DNA from: Gnetum montanum
Lineage: Eukaryota > Streptophyta > Gnetopsida > Gnetales > Gnetaceae
Direction: 5' to 3'
NCBI GenBank assembly: GCA_015680685.1
Contig: MNCI01000003.1
Coordinates: 551,173-599,990, forward strand
Length of the DNA: 48,818 nt
Part shown: in pieces, positions 1 through 12,229 of the stretch
Numbering within the stretch: position 1 is the stretch's first letter
Layout: each line of letters starts with the position of its first letter
Made by a program: the position numbers and the translations under genes
The notes under the pieces: model-generated
Seen by the model: the letters and a program-made list of their open reading frames with translations, nothing else
What the model was told of the DNA's origin: nothing
Database searches by the model: none

Positions 1-1229
1 ACATGCAACATCCAATCTCTCCACATGACTCTATTGGTCACGTTACACCACAACATCACTACCAAGCTTAGGAGTATTATAGAACTCCTTCTCCTAGGGG
101 AGATAACCCACAAGCATACCATTATTCAAATCCATTTGCAACTCTCACACCAATAGCTCCATTACCACCCACTCCAGTAATGCAAGGGGAACTCCCCACT
201 CAACCGCAACAATGTAATGCCATGAGGGCTATGAATCCTCAACCCGCAGTTGGTGCTAACAACATTATGAAGAAAAGACCTTTCTTTAGAACCAACAGTC
301 CAACCAAGCCCTCACAACCACAAGCAGTTAAACCTCTAAACACCTCCCCATCAAATAAGGCTTTAGAGCTCCCTTCAAACCAAACACCAAGCTCAACGCA
401 TACGGTTATGTTAACACATGTCGTTACTGACTGGATTAAGGTGAGCCACCTTCCCAAGAAATTTTCTAATCCCAAAATCCCTCTAATCTATCTCCAAGTC
501 ACTGAGAATGAACCATGTAAAGATCTTTTGGACTCAAGTTCCAAAGTCAACTTAATATCACAAGAAATGTACAAAGCCTAGAACCTTCCTCCATTAAGGA
601 AGAGCAATATTCACCTAAATTTGGTTGACCAATCCATCACTGTTCCCTTGGGACTAGTGGAGGACATTGTTACCACTGTGTGTGGGTGGTTATAGCCAGC
701 TAATTTCCTAGTTATACAAGTAAATAATGATAAAGTGGACTTCCCAATAATAATGGGAAGGGCATGGCTAAGTACTATAGATGCATGCCTAGGAATTCGC
801 GATCTTTCCCTGGAGATATCTAAGGAGAACACTTTTTGAAAGATCGAAAAGAAGAAGGTTCCATGCATCACATACAGTGACACAAGGTGCAATTGCATGT
901 AGAGATCATAGGTTGTGCAAAGTTTAGCATTTCCTGCATGTAACTGATGTGCACAAGACCTTACCCTACAAAAGTGCCTGTATGCAGCAACCACACGACA
1001 AAGAGACACCCAGTGGCTGATAGCTAATCAAGAGAGCAACTCACTAATGTGCATGGAACTAACCGAGGGAATAACTTGTGCTCACGTCAAAAGCATAGAT
1101 GCACTGGAGCAAGATCGTCGCCAACTTCCAAACCTTAACCTAGAAAACATCAATTGGGGAAAGTTGGAAATTCCTAAAAAGTTAGACAAAAACCCTGATC
1201 AGAGAATGTTAGTCAATGTGCAATGAGCC
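1..1229 (+). pseudogene. A1 gag C-tail and retropepsin remnant
   Basis: The frame open at 180-581 gives a gag tail (MQGELPTQPQQ) and then the N-terminal half of an aspartic protease with the active-site stretch LLDSSSKVNLIS. Past a stop at 579-581 the same frame continues with LVEDIVTTVCGW and FPIIMGRAWL, the C-terminal retropepsin signature (family form I-[IL]-G-R-x-[WF]-L). The catalytic triad of retropepsins is D-[ST]-G; here the third residue is Ser, as in the other copies in this window. Several stops interrupt the frame. After the protease come residues resembling the pre-RT linker (KLEIPKKLDKN), then a jump to sequence that ends integrase in B'. Not functional as written. Confidence 0.8.
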
Positions 1230-3149
1230 AAACCCTTTCATGAACTTAGAACAGCTAGTGTACATAATACCTCTAAGAAGGGATGACCCTGCTCACTATT
1301 TTGGATCTCCTCCTTCCAACTTAGTCATGGGGGAGATGGCCACCTCTACAGATCATTTGAGGCCCTCAATTCCTTTTTAAGTTTTTTTCTTACACATTTT
1401 TGTTTTACAAATTCCTTTAACTTTTCTTGTTTTTTGTTTTGCAACATCATTTATACTTTTTCATTTCTTTATGTGTTTGTTTTTTTTGTTAGGTTCGTCA
1501 CCTAATAAGTGCTCTTGATGGTGGTGTGAACCGTATTCTATTGATTGCTAATGTTTGGTTTTTACCTTGAAGTTGCAATGAGTCCAGATCATCCATGCAT
1601 TCATGAATTTCTATGGTCTCTCTTGGCTTGGAAGTGTATAGCCTCTTTCTTATTAACAAAACTATTAACAAATTTGTGACTAGGCATTTCTCAAACTAAG
1701 GAAGGACTCAAGGACTAAAAAGGATGTAACTTCAAGGGGATTTGATGCATTTTTGCTAGCCATTCTCTTGGGTTCTTGGATGTTTTCTTCTTAAGTTTTT
1801 CTTACCATTCTGGCATTGCTCTATTATCGAGAAGCTAAGCTAATAAAAATAATAAGTCTTTGCATGGTGTGGTTCTCACACAAGAAAAAAAGAAGTGAGA
1901 ATTCAAAGCACACCCCTTAGACAAAATAATCATTTGGGCTGTAGGCACTAGTTATGGAACTAAACAAACATGTTCCCTCTAACTAAGGCCCTCTCTCACT
2001 TCCTACTTTTCCATTTCGCGTTTCCTCGAAATGGTGGTGACTCTTTAGCAAAATAATTCTTGTTACTTCAGGTGGATGGATTGGCCACATGTATTAATGC
2101 AAAGTCACTAAATGTGGATTATTTGAGGCTGGATTTGGAATGGGATCTACTCAGTCACATTAACCATACATACACAAGGGGTTGTACACCACCTTGTTTT
2201 TGGGACTCCATCTCATTCTCTTCTATTCTTCCCATTATTCTTCCTTCACTTTCCACCTCATTGCTAGTTGTATCAGTAGTCTATATGTTGGTTGGTGCAT
2301 TATTATCTTCTTGGTAAATTCTTGTGGTAAGACTTTAACTCTTGCTTCCGAACGACATTTCCAAAGCCTACAAACTCTTTGAATGTGGGTTTGATAGGGC
2401 ATAAAAGGGCATGAGCTTGATTTGGGGAGGACCCACTGGCATTCCTATTTGGTGCATCAGTTAACTTATTTCCCTTAATAATTTTCGCAATCACCATTTC
2501 TTTTGATCATTACCACCTCTGGCATCCATTTTATCAGCATTGTTGTTGTTTCTTTTTCTCCATCTTTCTTATTCCTTATCTTTTTCCATTCTATCACTAC
2601 TAGAGGATCGCTCTTAGTCATGGGGGTCCTGGTCCAATATTTTCAATTTTGTCCTAAACCCTACATCTTGGGTAGTCACTAGTGTTATATCTCCAAAATC
2701 CATATTAGCCGTATCACAACTTATCCAATGGACCGTACACCGAGGCAAGGTATCAACTACATTATGATTAATTTATCCTTGCTAATATGAGATTGTGTTA
2801 TGTGTGCAGATGGCAATCATACAACAATGGACTGGACCTGAAGGAAACACTTAGGATGGACTGGTGCTGTAACAGTTATGCAAGGAACAAGATTGATGGC
2901 ATGGTTATGGATGGACAACGGAAGATGTAATCCTGGCATCGATAGCAACACACCTTTTTCTTTTCTTTTCTTCTCTCTCTCTTCTCTCTCAACTACCAAA
3001 TAAGACTGGATGTCAAATGTGTACAGTGTTCACTTTTGTGGTCATGAACACTAATATTTCCATGTATTGTAATTCAAGTCAATAATCGCATACCTTCCCA
3101 ATATTTTGTAAGGAATTCCAGGATGAGTTTTCATTCATTCATGGGGGTA
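1230..3149 (+). other. A1 3' non-coding region with polypurine tract
   Basis: About 1.9 kb between the end of coding sequence and the LTR. It aligns along its length with 30359-32413 (A2) and in part with 41090-43010 (B') and 34500-35116 (B). It starts with GGGGGAGATGGCCA and a T-rich stretch of TTTTGTTTTACA-like units, and ends in the polypurine tract TGGGGGTA at 3142-3149, directly before the LTR. A short frame at 2060-2317 has a counterpart in A2 (31257-31571, shared residues RLDLEWDLLSHINH). I see no transmembrane or other domain that would make it an envelope-like gene; the match may only reflect nucleotide homology. Confidence 0.7.
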
Positions 3150-3963
3150 TGATGAGCTGCAATATTGCATCCACGATATTGCATCTACCACGCGATATTG
3201 CATACACAATATTGCGTCCTGAATCATCTTCTATAAATAAGAGGCAGTGCCCTTTGTTCCGAACAGTTAGACTTAGACCCTTCGCCAAACTCTTGTAGTT
3301 TTACCATTCCAGAGTTAGAATAATTTCTGTGTGCCCACAGTAGGAGTCATAGAGTGAACGGATCTTTATTTGAGCAAATTGTACCTAAGCACACATTTCT
3401 GTACAGCAATAAAAATGAACTTTATGATAAACCTTGCAGCATACGAATTAAGCTAATTAGTAATTAATTATTTTTGAATGTTTAATGCTTTGCTAGTTAA
3501 TTAAACTTTCTCTCAACCTTTGACTCTCTTAGTTAAGTACACTTAGTACGACCGCTTTGAGCATGCGTGTAGCGCTTGGTAACCCAGTAATGACTAGCGT
3601 TTGGTAATCCCAGTAACATTGCACTAGTTCAGGATGTGTACGGTAAGTGGGAATGGATACTAGTGTTAGGAACAATTAAAACTTAGTTAGTGAATAGTTA
3701 ATGTAAGTTAGTCACTTAGTTCTCTTTACCTTCCCTTATTAGCATAAGACATTAAAGAGATAAAAGCTATAGAAAATCATATACCTCAAGCTTACTTAAC
3801 CATACAACCATGAAAATACAAGTAAGTTTGGGAAGACAATGATTGATTAACCCTGAGTGTTCCATTAAGGCGTGTAAGCACTTAGTCCTTGGAGTTCGAC
3901 CAGATCGCACGTAAAACGCTCATATTCATATGGTTGAGTGTAGGGGTACCTCCTCACTCATCA
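3150..3963 (+). repeat. A1 3' LTR
   Basis: It starts TGATGAGCTGC right after the polypurine tract and ends CTCACTCATCA, giving TG...CA termini and 814 bp. U3 has decayed GATATC/AATATT palindromes at about 3160-3210 and a TATA box (TATAAATA) at 3232. The body matches the A2 LTR (32414-33289) throughout, including the segment around GTGCCCACAGTAGGAG. No PBS follows it, as expected for a 3' LTR. Confidence 0.85.
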
Positions 3964-5321
3964 ATTCCCACTAGATAAATCAATAAGGCTCCTATCTTAG
4001 TCTTGATACTAAGAGAAAGAGGATCTAGGCATGACCTATGATTAGTATGAGATCTTAGGGCATATGGGCATGCAAAGATCTATCCTCTAGAAGGCTAGTG
4101 ACCTAAGGCTACATATGAGGTAGAAAGCACGAACATCAATAGTAAGAAATAATAATGAAAACTAATAAAATATCTATAGGCACAAATTGAATAATGAGTA
4201 CTCATATCAACTACATAATGCATCACATAGAGTATGCATGTGTTGACTTCCATTGAAACTATGTGCTTTAAGTAATGTAATTTCTTGGAGTACAAGTTTC
4301 TAGGGATATGGTTTTTGTATTTTGTGTTATACTTGGGTTATATGTTGTGGGTTGCATATGTTATGTATAGTATATATGTACATTGTGATCCCTTGGGGTA
4401 CAAGATGTTGGTAAGATGTGCTATGTGTTTGTGCTTTATGTATTACTAGGATTGTAAAATGTCTATGGGTTATGTGTTTGTGTATGGTTTCTTTGAGCAT
4501 TGGATGCTAGAAACCTAAGTTGATTCTAAAGTTTTTATAGAGGCTCATACATGATTATGATAAGATAGTATTGGTACCATAATATAGTTAATTATGATAG
4601 AGTTAGTGATTTTTTATGTATATTTATATGAGTTTTAATGTGAACTATGGTATAACATGATCTATTTTATGGGGGCCTGCTATGATGTTCTTGGTATGCT
4701 TGGATATACTATTCATGATGCAAGTTACTCATAGTTTTTTCACATCTCTCCTCCTACACAACATCAAACAACATCTACAAGTGATATGTAAATGCTTTTA
4801 CTCAATTTTTCACTAAACTCATTTATTTATAGATGATGAAGTTAGGTGCTTAGAAGGTTTGAGAACATGAGAGAGATGATGGTGATCTTCATTTCATATT
4901 CTTGTCTATATTGTTATTTGTGTTCATGGGGGATATTGATGTGTTTGTTATAGGCTTTGTTTTGGATGATTCATGAGTTATGGTCTTGTATATAGTGTAC
5001 AATGTATATATTTGTGTATATACATTGAAATGTGTCAAATGTATTGATTGATATCCTATAATGTATATACTTATTAGTAATGTAGGGATAGCTAGAGATG
5101 TACTTGTTTTTAATGTGGTATATATATTATAGTGATATCTATATTATATGTTATCTTCTATTATTTTATTTAATGTAAATTTTATGAGGTGATCTATAAT
5201 CTTCTACTATGTTGTTTGCTTCATATAATCTTCTACTATGTTATGTGTGGCCTTCAATAGAATACATTTGTCTATGTTCTCTACCTAGACATAGCTTGGG
5301 TTAGATAAGTAGGATGTTACA
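3964..5321 (+). repeat. Decayed chromovirus-type LTR of element K (left end uncertain)
   Basis: An AT-rich stretch ending GGATGTTACA, the usual terminus of plant chromovirus LTRs, followed after 3 bases by an initiator-Met-type primer-binding site. The 5' end is not visible; A1 probably inserted inside this LTR, so 3964 is only the junction with A1. No coding sequence seen. Confidence 0.5.
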
Positions 5322-5324
5322 TAG

Positions 5325-5339
5325 TGATATCAGAGTAGG
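5325..5339 (+). other. Primer-binding site of element K (tRNA-iMet type)
   Basis: TGATATCAGAGTAGG differs at two positions from the common plant iMet primer site TGGTATCAGAGCAGG. Its position just after an LTR ending TTACA supports the call. Confidence 0.65.
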
Positions 5340-5754
5340 TTGCTCCAATTATTATAGGAAGTTATGGAACTTACCTTTATTATTGTAGGTATGAGTGATG
5401 TTAGGTAGGCAAACTCTAGGTGATAGAGGCCATCATGTTGATGAGGCTTAGTTACCTTTGAGCACTCATGCTATAAAGACATCAGTAATTAGTTAGATCA
5501 AGGTACAACCAAAGTACATAGGGACTAATGATGCCTAGATGAATTTGACAAGCCATATAATGCAATTACATTAATAGTTTATGGGTAACCTGGATGTTTC
5601 ATCTTTTCCTCTTACTATTGTTTGACAGGTTAGAAGTGATAATTGTATGGGTAGACTAACAAATAGAGAGGTTGGTAGTGGTAGTAGTGTAAGATTAGTA
5701 GTTGAAACTAGTAATGACAAAGGACTTGCTAGAGAACTTATTAATAGAGAGATG

Positions 5755-6330
5755 GTGGAGTAGCTTCATAAGTTGGACCCTTCTACATTTTCTGATACTA
5801 AGAAACCCATTGTAGTGAATTAATATTTCAAAGAGCTAAGAAAGACATTTTTTCTAATGAGATGTACATTATTTAAGACACTTTAATGTTCTAATGTTAA
5901 ACTTGTAACATTTTAGATTATAGACATTACTAGATGTTGATGGAAGTTTGAGGAGTAGCCCAAGAGATGCATAGGATAGAAGGTTCCTTGGATAGATTTT
6001 TTAGCCTTCTTTCGTTATAGATATATTTTCACTTAGTATGCTTAGGTGAAGAAGAATGAGTTCTGTTATTATATTAAGGTAGTTAGATAGTAGATTAATA
6101 TAATGACAAATTTGATGAGATTAGTGTCTATGTTACTAAGCTTATGAAAGCTTGAGATAGGGTGAATACATTTTTTAAAGAACTTCATCTAATCCTAAAG
6201 CATCGTCTGTTGCCTCTATACCTCACTTCCTATTATGATATTTTTGAGATAGCCATGGATCTAGAGTGGATTTTGATTAATGATGAAGCCCAAGAAGGGT
6301 ACATGAAGAGATAGAAGAAGGAACTACCAT
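5755..6330 (+). pseudogene. Chromovirus-type gag remnant (element K)
   Basis: Broken plus-strand frames retain the Retrotrans_gag pattern of plant chromoviruses. They include LDPSTFSDTKKPIVV (family form: F-x-G-x-x-D-P-x-x-A), a FKELRKTF helix, WIDFLAFF in the W-x-x-F-x-x-x-F position, and later KELHLILKHRL and ILINDEAQEGYMKR near the end of the capsid fold. Many stops and shifts are present. The remnant is cut off near 6413 by the next LTR, so no zinc knuckle, protease or pol follows. Clade (Tekay or CRM) is not resolved. Confidence 0.6.
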
Positions 6331-6413
6331 CATTTGAAGGGATCTTTAGTCCCTCCAAGTAGGCTTATGACAGCCATGATGGTTATGGCCACCTAAAGAA
6401 CTATGAAAAATTA

Positions 6414-7908
6414 TGTTACACCTACATTTCACATTGATTATATAGAGATTATTTCACTATCTTATTTAAAAGAGAGAAGAGAAGAAAAGGGATGTCCAAA
6501 TTTGAATCAATTTAAATATATGTACATTCCAAGACATAAATTACAAAGGAATAACATCAAGAAAAGAAAGTTCCATTGAATTCATATCATACATCAATCT
6601 AGAATGAGTACAAATGGGAAATGAAACTTCAAATAAAATTCAATGTAGAGATAGTATATCCATTACTCTCATAAATGGTTATAAAAGCACATTACATGAT
6701 ATTTTTAATGAATTTGAATTATAAAATTCCTTATTAGAAATTGGACAATTTGTTCAAAATGGCTACAAAATATAGTTTTACTTTAATAGCTATAGTATCT
6801 ATATAGGAGAAATAGATAAAAAAAATTAAAGAAGAGGTAAAATTAAATTTATTGATTAGAATCTATGCTAAAAATATAAAAATGCAAACTTAAATTTTAG
6901 AAGATATCACACTTCTATATTAGGTTTCAAGAAGAAGAAAGAGAAAGATGAAGATGAAGATCTATATCTGCAACAACTTATATACAGTAGTCTATACAAC
7001 AATAAAAGGAAAACTTTAGGTAAAAGATGAAAATAAGATAAATAAATACTATTTTTAATATGTAAGATGTCAAGAAGTAAAACATCAATCCAAGTGATGT
7101 TTACTTAAGTTATTAATTAACTGACTTTATGACGAAGAGCTTATTACCATTTAGAATTTAGTATCTCAATGAAATTATTAAAGTCACTAAGATTAAAGAT
7201 CTAGAGTAAGATAAATAAATTTTCAACATGACATTACATTTCACACTAAAAGAGGGACTCTTAAAAATTGTGTAAAACTTAAAGCCATGAATTCAACATT
7301 TAACCAGTTTTTATTAGTTTGTCATGTAAATAGAAAATAAATCCACGTAATTTTTTTACTTATTAAAGATATAACTATTAATTAAACTAAATTAAAGGAT
7401 TTTAATTTTTTTCAATTAATGATAATTAAATAATTTTTGTAATTTTATTTTTGACCTAATCACTCAAATCTTATTATTTTCTAAGTCTCTAGACATTGGA
7501 AAACTCTTTCTTCTTAAGAGTAACTTTGGCTCCTTTCATTTTCTATAAATGAATGGACCATTTATTATGTAACAACTTAGCTAAATGAAAGTAACAAAGT
7601 AATTTAAATTTCCTTCACATTTTTAATAACTGTTTCATAATCTATTTCAAAAAATTTCACGTTTAGTTTAATAACTAAGGAGAATAATAATAGCGTGCAA
7701 CATAAAATATAACACATTATACTAAAACAAAGTAACTTGGTTGTCTTGTTTTTCTTTTATTTCTTGTTAATTTATGCTCTTGTATTTGACATATATAACA
7801 CCATGGATTTAGTCTATGTACATGGTGCATGTTTTTCCCATTTTTAACAATCATCAAACTATTTTTAATTTTTTGGATCTAGTGATCTAAACATTACAAA
7901 ACTTTACA
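6414..7908 (+). repeat. LTR of element F (candidate, about 1.5 kb)
   Basis: It starts TGTTACACC, ends ACTTTACA, and is followed by TTGGTATC, the beginning of an iMet-type PBS. TG...CA termini and the PBS support an LTR, but no second copy was found in the window, so the left boundary is inferred. It is AT-rich with no credible ORF. The gag of K stops where it begins, suggesting F inserted into K. Confidence 0.5.
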
Positions 7909-7909
7909 T

Positions 7910-7916
7910 TGGTATC
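7910..7916 (+). other. Left half of F primer-binding site, split by element C
   Basis: TGGTATC here continues on the far side of element C as GAATCAAG at 17071. Removing C and one target-duplication copy gives an iMet-like site. GTATC (7912-7916 and 17066-17070) is the 5-bp target duplication of C. Confidence 0.6.
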
Positions 7917-8752
7917 TGATGAGCAATGAGGTACCCTTATGCTCAACCATATGAATATGAGTGTGTACGTGTGATCTTGTTGAACTCTGTGGATGGACTA
8001 GTTGTGGTAGCTAGACAATTATACATTGATCATAGTTTGTTATCTTTGCAACTAGACTAATAGTAGCTTTGTCATGTATGGTTTAGTCTAGAGTGAGGCA
8101 TATGATGTTGTCCTAATTCTACGTTACTCCTAATAATAGAAAAGATAAATTGATTAAACTAATAATGGAAGAAAAACCTAAATTAGCATATGGCGATGGT
8201 ATCTACTTAATGGAAGCATAAATTAATTAAACTAAACCGTTTGTACATGTCTTGGACTTCATGGGATTACTACTGGGCATGCCAAGTATTCACACTTAAA
8301 CACTTGTGATTAAGACGTAAACATTCTACTTAATGATAGGAAAATTAAATAACAATAAATATAACTATTAACTAAAAAAGGAATTAAATAATTAAAAGAA
8401 CAAAAATTAATTTAAGTGAATGCTACAATGATGAAAGAAATCTCAATCTTTATTACCAGTCATGCACGTGTCCAAGTAGATCACAGTCAAACAAAGGTGT
8501 CATCCAATTACAAACATCACACTATGGGCATGCACTAGGAATAACTAGCTTGAAAGAAAGAAACTAAAAATTGAAAACTAAACTACCAAAAGAACTAGAA
8601 AGAGAAGAACCTCCCTTTAAAACTATCAACTGTGCACCTCAGTGATGTATTTATAGGCTAACACAGGAATCACAATATCATGTATATAATATTGTATCTA
8701 AGTTGTGATATCACATACCCACTATTGGGGCCTAGCAAACCGTGATTCATCA
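7917..8752 (-). repeat. 3' LTR of element C
   Basis: Read on the minus strand it starts TGATGAATCACGG and ends CATTGCTCATCA (836 bp). U3 carries GATATC/AATATT palindromes (about 8670-8720), and TATAAATA lies near 8650. It is clearly paired with 16254-17065. The polypurine tract TGGGGGTA (complement of 8753-8760) abuts it. Confidence 0.9.
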
Positions 8753-9074
8753 TACCCCCATGACTAAATAAAAACTCATCCTTGAGTTAATACAATGAGA
8801 AACAAGCCCCTTACAAAACATTATGAAGGTATGGAATTATTTACTACTACTAACTAACCATGCCGCAGTATAGGAAATACAAAACTTGAACACAAAATAC
8901 AAAATGTTGGAACTCATGTGATTCCCGAAGGTGGTGGCTCCTCCATTGGTGCTTTTCCTTGGTTTGGTATTGTAAGCTTCTAAGATTGTTGACATGTGAG
9001 AAGTACCTATAGTTTCTCTTCTTCCATCTGAGGATCATGCATAGTCCATGTTGATGTGCCAATGTTTAATGGAG
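8753..9074 (-). other. Element C 3' non-coding strip with polypurine tract
   Basis: Between the end of ORF X1 and the 3' LTR. It holds the polypurine tract at 8753-8760. The small open frame at 8850-9062 (-) has no recognisable domain. Confidence 0.5.
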
Positions 9075-11591
9075 CTCACACCTCTCACAGACATGGCAAC
9101 TATGGAAACATCTAGTTTTCTTTGACATACCATGTAGAAAACTACCTTCGTTCCTTCTCATAGGCACTAACTTTATCTCGTAATTCATGGTAATTTGTTA
9201 GTTGTCAAGCCAAATCTGCTATTACATCTCTTTGATTGTGGTAGCTTACTTTGAACACTTCTAATTCAAAGTTTGCAACTTCTACTTTTTACAACATTTT
9301 CTTATGTTTGACAAACTCTATCTCATACTTGACGTAAGTTGTGACTACCTATTTCTCAAGGTCATTTCTCAAGTGTCCTACTATTAACATGGCTAAGTTG
9401 GCATATCACATATTTGCCAACTCTATGTACTTTGTTAATTCTTGAATCTACAGGTCCCAACTTTTTAGTTCTACTTGGTGGATGAAGGCATATGTATCCA
9501 ATATGGCTCACCAGTCAATGTGTTGAGCACTGAAAAAGTTAATGTGAGTCCTAGCCATATAGATCTCTTATTTGATTATTTCTTTGTACATCCCCACTTA
9601 ATCACAAAAATTCTCTTTCAGCTTCTCATGCTTCTTGGCCTCATTCTACCACGCACTGATCTCTATTATCATCTTTTAATGGATGGTATAGACCTCCTCC
9701 ATAGAGAGGGTTCAATTTTTCCTAGCCAAGCAATTCATATCTTGGTTGACTTGTACTAATTATTCTCGCATCTATTGAAAACTTTCTTTGAGAACATTCT
9801 TCTATTTCTCAATTGTTATCAACTGAAGATTTTCAGTAGCAAGCTATTTATTCTCCTCCTGTAGGACCTTGAGAGCCTTAGCATGTGTGAACATTGGAGC
9901 TTGTGCCTTAGAAGCATCCCAATCAACTTGTTCTTTCTCCCTTGCCACCTTTTTATTCTCTTCCAACAATTTATTTAGTTGTTCATGTCTAAAAACATCC
10001 AATTGGTTAGTTATGATGAATTGGAAAGGATCCCTTCATTCAGCTTGTAAGATGACAAGCTTTTCTTGTAGTCTTTACAACTCTACTTCTACATGCTTGG
10101 CCCTAACTTTAGACATGACCAATTCTTATTTAGTTGAAATGAGGCCTGATTGTACTATTGTGACATCTTGAGGGATGTCAAACAAGGAAGTCATAACTTG
10201 TCCTATTTGCAACAAGCAATCCAAAACATCTTCATGTTCTGCAGGAGTCATTAAGGAATTGGCCAAAACTTGAGCATCATGTGCTCCATAAAATATTCTG
10301 GTAACACAATAGGGACATTAAAATATTCTTTGATGTGGTCTATGACCACCTTTATTGTGCCTGCTACATCCTGGTGCTACATGACGACAACTATGGCACC
10401 TTCACTAGTTTCTAATATGACTTGGAAGAGATCTACTAAGACCACTAGGACTCTCCTCCTGAAATCAATGAAATGTGTCCACTTGTGGGGTTAGCTAAAA
10501 CTATGGACTACATGACATTGTTAATGACCCTAAATAAATTCTTGTCATGATGACCTCCCCAACTGACCATCTCAACAATGGTTCTGAGATGACTGATGGA
10601 TGATCGATAGTCCTGTTGTGGTGGTGGCAATTGTTGGACTTGTTGGCTTGTGGGTTGTGTGTTGGGCCATACTTCTAATTATTGGCTAGGCCTTACTATT
10701 TGAGGCATAGTGGGCCCAAATTTTCACTCTTCTTTTTACTCTGATTTCTTATTAATGTCTTTCCTTGGTGCCGACAATTTGAGTAGTTCAGCATACGAAG
10801 AATTTTGGGCTTTTCTAAGAACATCATTCGTATAGCCAAAAATTCTAGCACATTTTCATAGCTTCTTGATGAGAAAAGGAAAAGGCAAGGCAAGATTCCC
10901 TATCTTTCTTTCTTTGAATCACCTTAGTATTTCCATCAAATATAAATTTGCATTAAATTTTTCCATCAAAATTGCACTACCCTGTGCCACATAAGTAGAT
11001 AGTCTATTTAACCCTTTGGTGGGGAAAATATCATAAGTGCCAATCTTGAAGTAAATCCTCTCTTCTAGGGTCAATTCTCCATAAGCTTTATTTTCTTTCT
11101 CGTAAGCCCATTTCAACCATAATTTTCTTATGTTCGCATTCGAGCGAGTGGACAGATGAGCAACCTTTGATCCTTCATTTGGAAGATTCAAGACCTCTAC
11201 AATGACCCTTGCAGAGAAATCAATGAGAATTCCACCTACATTGACAATGGTGCCTTCTTCCTTACCATGCCAAAATTGGTATGTCTCACCCAAATACCAG
11301 TCACCTCTTTTCGAGAGAATGGGCCACAATGAAAATAACTTAAGTTGATTCTTCACTGGTTTAGGGCAAAACTTGGTGAAAGTCCTAAAATTGAGCTTCA
11401 TGATCATAGCTGAGAATGTGGACTTCTCCTAAATGTCTAGATTGCACTATTACAGGGGTTTCCTAATGAATGCTGAATGAGTGTTCTTTTTTCTCTACAT
11501 GTTCTACGTGAGGTCCCTAGCCTCTACCTTCTCTCAGGCATTTAGCTGCTCCTTGTGAAGGTCCTACCTGATCTCCTCTTTTTGGAGCCAT
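9075..11591 (-). pseudogene. ORF X1: plant-retroelement domain plus long coiled coil
   Basis: A start codon at 11591 gives MAPKRGDQVGPSQGAAK. The stretch at 11407-10919 is open for 162 codons and carries the pattern GTIVNVGGILIDFS, NLPNEGS and GLNRLSTYVAQGS. This resembles the domain annotated in plant genomes as 'putative plant transposon protein'; the assignment is from memory of the pattern. A proline/glutamine linker near 10700-10590 follows. From about 10300 to 9090 one frame keeps a heptad-rich coiled coil of about 400 codons (for example LKVLQEENK, ATENLQL), broken by many stops but, as far as I traced, no shift. At least two frame changes lie upstream. It is preceded by a U3-like promoter block and sits where pol would be expected. 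Function unknown. Confidence 0.6.
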
Positions 11592-12139
11592 TTGTAATCA
11601 CACAAGGATCAACTATTGCTAAGGTTGTGTAAAGAAATTTTTATCAACTCATACCTTACTCATTGCCTTAGTTAACAGTCCATAATTACATAGTGTGATT
11701 TTAGAGTTAGAAATATTTCCAAAAAGTGGCTTCAAAAGGTGTTATTGGTGACCTTACATTGTTGGATTTCATCAATTTCTTTACATGTGGCACTTACAAT
11801 TGATAGGGTGGCTTGGGTGATTACTAAAAATTAGCTTGGAATTTAAACATAAAATGTTTCTTTAGTAAATATTAAATTTCTTATCCCTATGATATCTTTC
11901 GAATGATAGAAAATTTCAAAAAAAATAATGTGCACTTCCTACTATAGTATGCCTTCCCAAAAACTAAGTGAAACACTCTAGGTTCAAATAGGATCAGACA
12001 GAATTGAAATTGAAATGTTAGGGAACTAGATATTGCACTTGGAAGATGGAGAGGTAAAGCTCTAAGTCACAAAGGAAAATTTCAACAACTCCCCTAGTGG
12101 CAAATGAAGGAAATGAACATTGAAGTAGGTGGAATCATA
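11592..12139 (-). other. Putative leader between the U3-like block and ORF X1
   Basis: About 550 bp with no ORF and no PBS-like site that I can recognise. It would be the 5' untranslated leader if the TATATA box at 12144 is used. Confidence 0.4.
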
Positions 12140-12229
12140 ACTGTATATAGGTAGGCAAGACCCGATATCACATACCCAATATTAGGTCAGACGCGATATC
12201 ACATACATGATATCATGTCCCCCCCAACA
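12140..12229 (-). promoter_or_regulatory. U3-like promoter block upstream of ORF X1
   Basis: On the minus strand it begins TGTTGGGGGGGACATG, like the LTR starts of this family (B: TGTTGGGACATG; A2: TGATGGGACATG). It has three GATATC motifs and one AATATT. It shares TGGGTATGTGATATC with the U3 of the element's 3' LTR and has a TATATA box at 12144-12149. It does not continue into the family R/U5, so it is an isolated U3-type segment about 550 bp upstream of the X1 start codon. Confidence 0.6.

Larger units (their letters stand above)
1..3963 (+). mobile_element. A1: 3' portion of a gag-protease-only Athila-like Ty3/gypsy element
   Basis: The window opens inside this element. Seen in order: proline/glutamine-rich gag tail, retropepsin region, a junction at about 1199-1215 where the whole RT-RNaseH-integrase segment is missing, a long 3' non-coding region, a polypurine tract and one LTR. 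Compared with the related B' copy, sequence matching B' about 38285 is followed directly by sequence matching B' about 41044, so roughly 2.8 kb of pol is absent. Such an element could move only with proteins supplied in trans. The 5' half lies outside the window, so its target duplication cannot be tested. Confidence 0.85.

Noticed and set aside
2060-2317. Envelope-like gene in the 3' region of A1 and A2
   Set aside because: Only about 40 residues are shared between A1 and A2, B' has no corresponding open frame, and no convincing signal peptide or transmembrane pattern is present in both.
9475-10494. Plus-strand frames of 74-100 codons (9475-9759, 9869-10171, 10270-10494)
   Set aside because: They lie antisense to the X1 coiled-coil frame, have no recognisable domain, and their Ser/Thr/Cys/Leu bias is that of reversed coiled-coil codons.
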